From Sulfurospirillum sp. UBA4058 (GTDB lineage Bacteria > Campylobacterota > Campylobacteria > Campylobacterales > Sulfurospirillaceae), in contig DFZK01000009.1 of NCBI GenBank assembly GCA_002382085.1, positions 1 through 64,000 of the forward strand: a DNA stretch of 64,000 nucleotides. Reading direction: 5' to 3'. Both the position numbers and the translations under genes were made by a program. Of this stretch, positions 62,428 to 64,000 are shown one piece after another; position 1 is the first letter of the stretch; the number at the start of each line of letters is the position of its first letter. The notes beneath the pieces are model-generated. The model was given only the letters and a program-made list of their open reading frames with translations. It was not told where the DNA came from and made no database searches.

Positions 62428-63225
62428 CTATTTGGGATACGAAACGGCGATGCCTTCTTCTTTTAATGCTTGATAAATCGCCAAATTAACGTCGTATTGC
62501 GTCTTAAAATAACGCTTTGTCGGAACCCAATAGCGAAGCCCGATTTCAAGTGCATCTTGCGCCAATTGAGCGATACCGACAAGCGGCTGATGCGTTTTTG
62601 AAACGTCAGGAAAAGACTGTACGGTAGTTTGAATCAATGCAATCGCTTTCAGCGGATCGCTCTCGTATGCAAGAAACCATCGACTCTCAACGACCCGCTC
62701 TTCAAACGAATTGACCAAAATATCGCCGATCATCTTTTTATTGGGAACGCTGATAAGCTCTTCATCTTCGTTGCGAAGCATCGTATAAGAGAGCTTAATC
62801 TCCTCTACGACGCCGTAAACACCCGCAACCAAGAGCGTATCACCGACTTTAAACGGACGCGAAACGATCAGCAAAACGCCTGCGGCATAGTTGGAAACAC
62901 TTCCTTGCAACGCTAAACCCGCCGTTAACGAAGCCGCACCGATTGCCGCGACGAAAGGTGCGATCGAAATACCGACTTTTCCCAAAGCGACCACGATCAT
63001 CGCCGTTAAGACCAATACTTTGGCGACGTTCGCTAAAAAACGTGCCAAGGTCATATCCAAACGGTATTTCGTAAACAAACGCATCAACAGTGCATAAACG
63101 TATTTGGCACCGAACCATCCGATCAAGACGACGATCAGCGCACCGATAAGCTGAAAACTGTACTGCGTCAAAAATTCGATCACGACGCCGTAGACTTTTT
63201 GAAGGCTTTTAAGTTCGTATTCCAC
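62428..63225 (-). CDS. mscS: Small-conductance mechanosensitive channel, MscS family
   Basis: A 265-residue protein. Three helices lie in the first ~120 residues, the last being the Gly/Ala-rich pore helix (FVAAIGAASLTAGLALQGSVSNYAAG), and the beta domain follows (RPFKVGDTLLVAGVYGVVEEIKLSYTMLRNEDEELISVPN). It opens under membrane tension to release solutes. Length is normal for the MscS core. The direct repeats lie upstream of its start. Confidence 0.93.
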   Translation of the reverse strand: MEYELKSLQKVYGVVIEFLTQYSFQLIGALIVVLIGWFGAKYVYALLMRLFTKYRLDMTLARFLANVAKVLVLTAMIVVALGKVGISIAPFVAAIGAASLTAGLALQGSVSNYAAGVLLIVSRPFKVGDTLLVAGVYGVVEEIKLSYTMLRNEDEELISVPNKKMIGDILVNSFEERVVESRWFLAYESDPLKAIALIQTTVQSFPDVSKTHQPLVGIAQLAQDALEIGLRYWVPTKRYFKTQYDVNLAIYQALKEEGIAVSYPK

Positions 63226-63249
63226 GGTGTGCTCCTTGATTTATCTTTT

Positions 63250-63319
63250 ATCACGCCTTTGAAGCAAAGCTCCAAAAGCTACGCTAACGCTGGGTTCTCC
63301 AAGACGGAGTGCCCGCGCA
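63250..63319. repeat. 70-bp direct repeat, copy 1
   Basis: A 70-bp unit starting ATCACGCCTTTG and ending GCCCGCGCA, upstream of mscS. It differs from copy 2 at only one base (GGG/GAG near position 52). It holds two small inverted repeats (CTTTG/CAAAG and CTCC/GGAG). Confidence 0.9.
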
Positions 63320-63340
63320 CCTTCGGCGATTCTTATCTTT

Positions 63341-63410
63341 ATCACGCCTTTGAAGCAAAGCTCCAAAAGCTACGCTAACGCTGAGTTCTCCAAGACGGAG
63401 TGCCCGCGCA
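63341..63410. repeat. 70-bp direct repeat, copy 2
   Basis: The second copy, 91 bases after copy 1, with a 21-base spacer containing a near-copy of the leading TTATCTTT. No ORF or recombinase is attached. The unit does not look like an insertion sequence end or a CRISPR repeat. Confidence 0.9.
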
Positions 63411-63623
63411 TTATCTGCCCCTCTTCAAATGTTATTTTAGGAGGTTTATTTTAATATCGAAAGCATAGCATACTCTCTCTTAACGTTTTTTGCTTGATTG
63501 AAATGAACATATGTAAAAGGATAAAAAATATCTGAATATTTCATTCTAGAGTCAAATCGTCTACTTTTTATTAATTAAAATAAATTATTATTCTAATCAA
63601 ATAAATCTATAAAAGGAAAAAAC
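63411..63623. other. AT-rich intergenic region upstream of the last gene
   Basis: Together with the two repeats this makes up the ~400 bases between mscS and the last gene. Apart from an AAAAGGAAA ribosome site (63611-63619) and a TATAAA-like stretch just upstream, I see no gene, RNA or clear operator. Base composition is strongly A+T. Confidence 0.5.
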
Positions 63624-64000
63624 ATGACCAAAACCGTTTACATGGACAAATACCCTATCTTTAGTTTGAGCATTGAAAAAAGCGAGTGTAAATACGACTC
63701 GATTGAGGCGATCGTAGAGGATCTCAAAGCCAAAGTCGAGGCTCATCCGATTGCAAAATTCATCGCTGTTTTTAACAATTACGAACATACCAAAAGTCTT
63801 GAAGGAGAAATTGCTCCGGAAATTTTAGATGCCAGAAATCTCATTTTTTGCTTCGGACAAGCGATTCCGAACTCGAAAATTTTAGCGGTACGCCCTCGTT
63901 CCATCGGTATTTGCGAAACAAAAGAACGTTTTATCCTCGATTTTCTCGAAGCTCCGAAAGAGCAGATGCACGCGACGATGGAGAGTTGGGTTAAAGCACT
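63624..64000 (+). CDS. Conserved hypothetical protein, cut by the window edge
   Basis: At least 125 residues, running off the end of the window. It begins MTKTVYMDKYPIFSLSIEKSE and contains FIAVFNNYEHTKSLEGEIAPEI, NLIFCFGQAIPNSKILAVRPRSIGI. This resembles a small conserved protein of Campylobacterota and related bacteria that I believe is listed as DUF6858; the name is from memory and unsure. No catalytic motif is recognised. An AAAAGGAAA site precedes the ATG. Confidence 0.75.
   Translation, partial: MTKTVYMDKYPIFSLSIEKSECKYDSIEAIVEDLKAKVEAHPIAKFIAVFNNYEHTKSLEGEIAPEILDARNLIFCFGQAIPNSKILAVRPRSIGICETKERFILDFLEAPKEQMHATMESWVKA

Noticed and set aside
63250..63410. CRISPR array
   Set aside because: There are only two copies of a 70-bp unit with a 21-base spacer, and no cas gene is present. 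Unit length and number do not fit.

Overview
The window is a piece of a Campylobacterota (Epsilonproteobacteria) chromosome, most likely Sulfurospirillum or a close relative. The support is the gene block dapD-mrp-ispDF-HP1021/Cj1608-type regulator-sat-like-pgpA, which I know from Campylobacter and Helicobacter; the futalosine-pathway gene mqnE; a Pgp1/Csd4 cell-shape peptidase; a ModE-controlled molybdate locus; many c-di-GMP proteins; and moderate GC with Arg codons mostly CGT/CGC. The genus is an inference and the phylum is well supported. The region is gene-dense, mostly ordinary housekeeping, with a few accessory patches of clearly lower GC.

Layout. 1-11.6 kb (minus strand): a pseudopilin and a GT-C glycosyltransferase, a glutamine amidotransferase (TrpG/PabA), a complete citrate lyase set (citC-citD-citE-citF-citXG) behind an MFS carrier, then a purine phosphoribosyltransferase, an NCS2 purine permease and mqnE. 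The last three make sense together, since the futalosine route releases a purine base. 11.6-13.3 kb: an accessory patch with a RelB-like antitoxin, a 20-codon toxin remnant and an AT-rich PD-(D/E)XK nuclease gene. 13.3-14.7 kb: trpB and tRNA-Lys(CTT). 14.8-27.5 kb (plus strand): glnD, glmS, a haem-type diguanylate cyclase, a radical SAM/HIT/Pgp1 operon, an EAL-HDOD protein, a SelW-like selenoprotein with an in-frame TGA, and a voltage-sensor-type K+ channel followed by a separate RCK protein.

27.5-37.9 kb: an AEC transporter, SUI1/YciH overlapping a YbiT-type ABC-F gene, a GGDEF-EAL protein, a GH17-GT2 glucan synthase and a convergent response regulator/7TM sensor kinase pair. 38.0-44.7 kb: a two-gene Slam (type XI secretion) locus whose 1153-residue cargo combines a signal peptide, a CHAP-like domain, a VWA domain and a TbpB-like C-terminal barrel. 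The middle of this cargo has foreign base composition. A HipBA toxin-antitoxin pair with duplicated operator-like repeats follows. 44.9-54 kb: a diguanylate cyclase, the conserved dapD-to-pgpA block, YceI and YigZ. 53.5-59.4 kb: a composite molybdate/tungstate operon (modE, two binding proteins, two permeases, one ATPase, a TOBE protein, ModD) with a good ModE box in front of modE. 59.5-64 kb: a DD-carboxypeptidase, proC, an RMD1-family protein, DUF2798, MscS, a 70-bp direct repeat pair and a 3'-truncated conserved hypothetical.

Observations most worth following: the Slam cargo and its mosaic structure; the TGA-containing selW gene; eleven exact copies of the palindrome TTACATGTAA, nearly all inside genes; the ModE boxes; and the toxin remnant beside the nuclease insertion.
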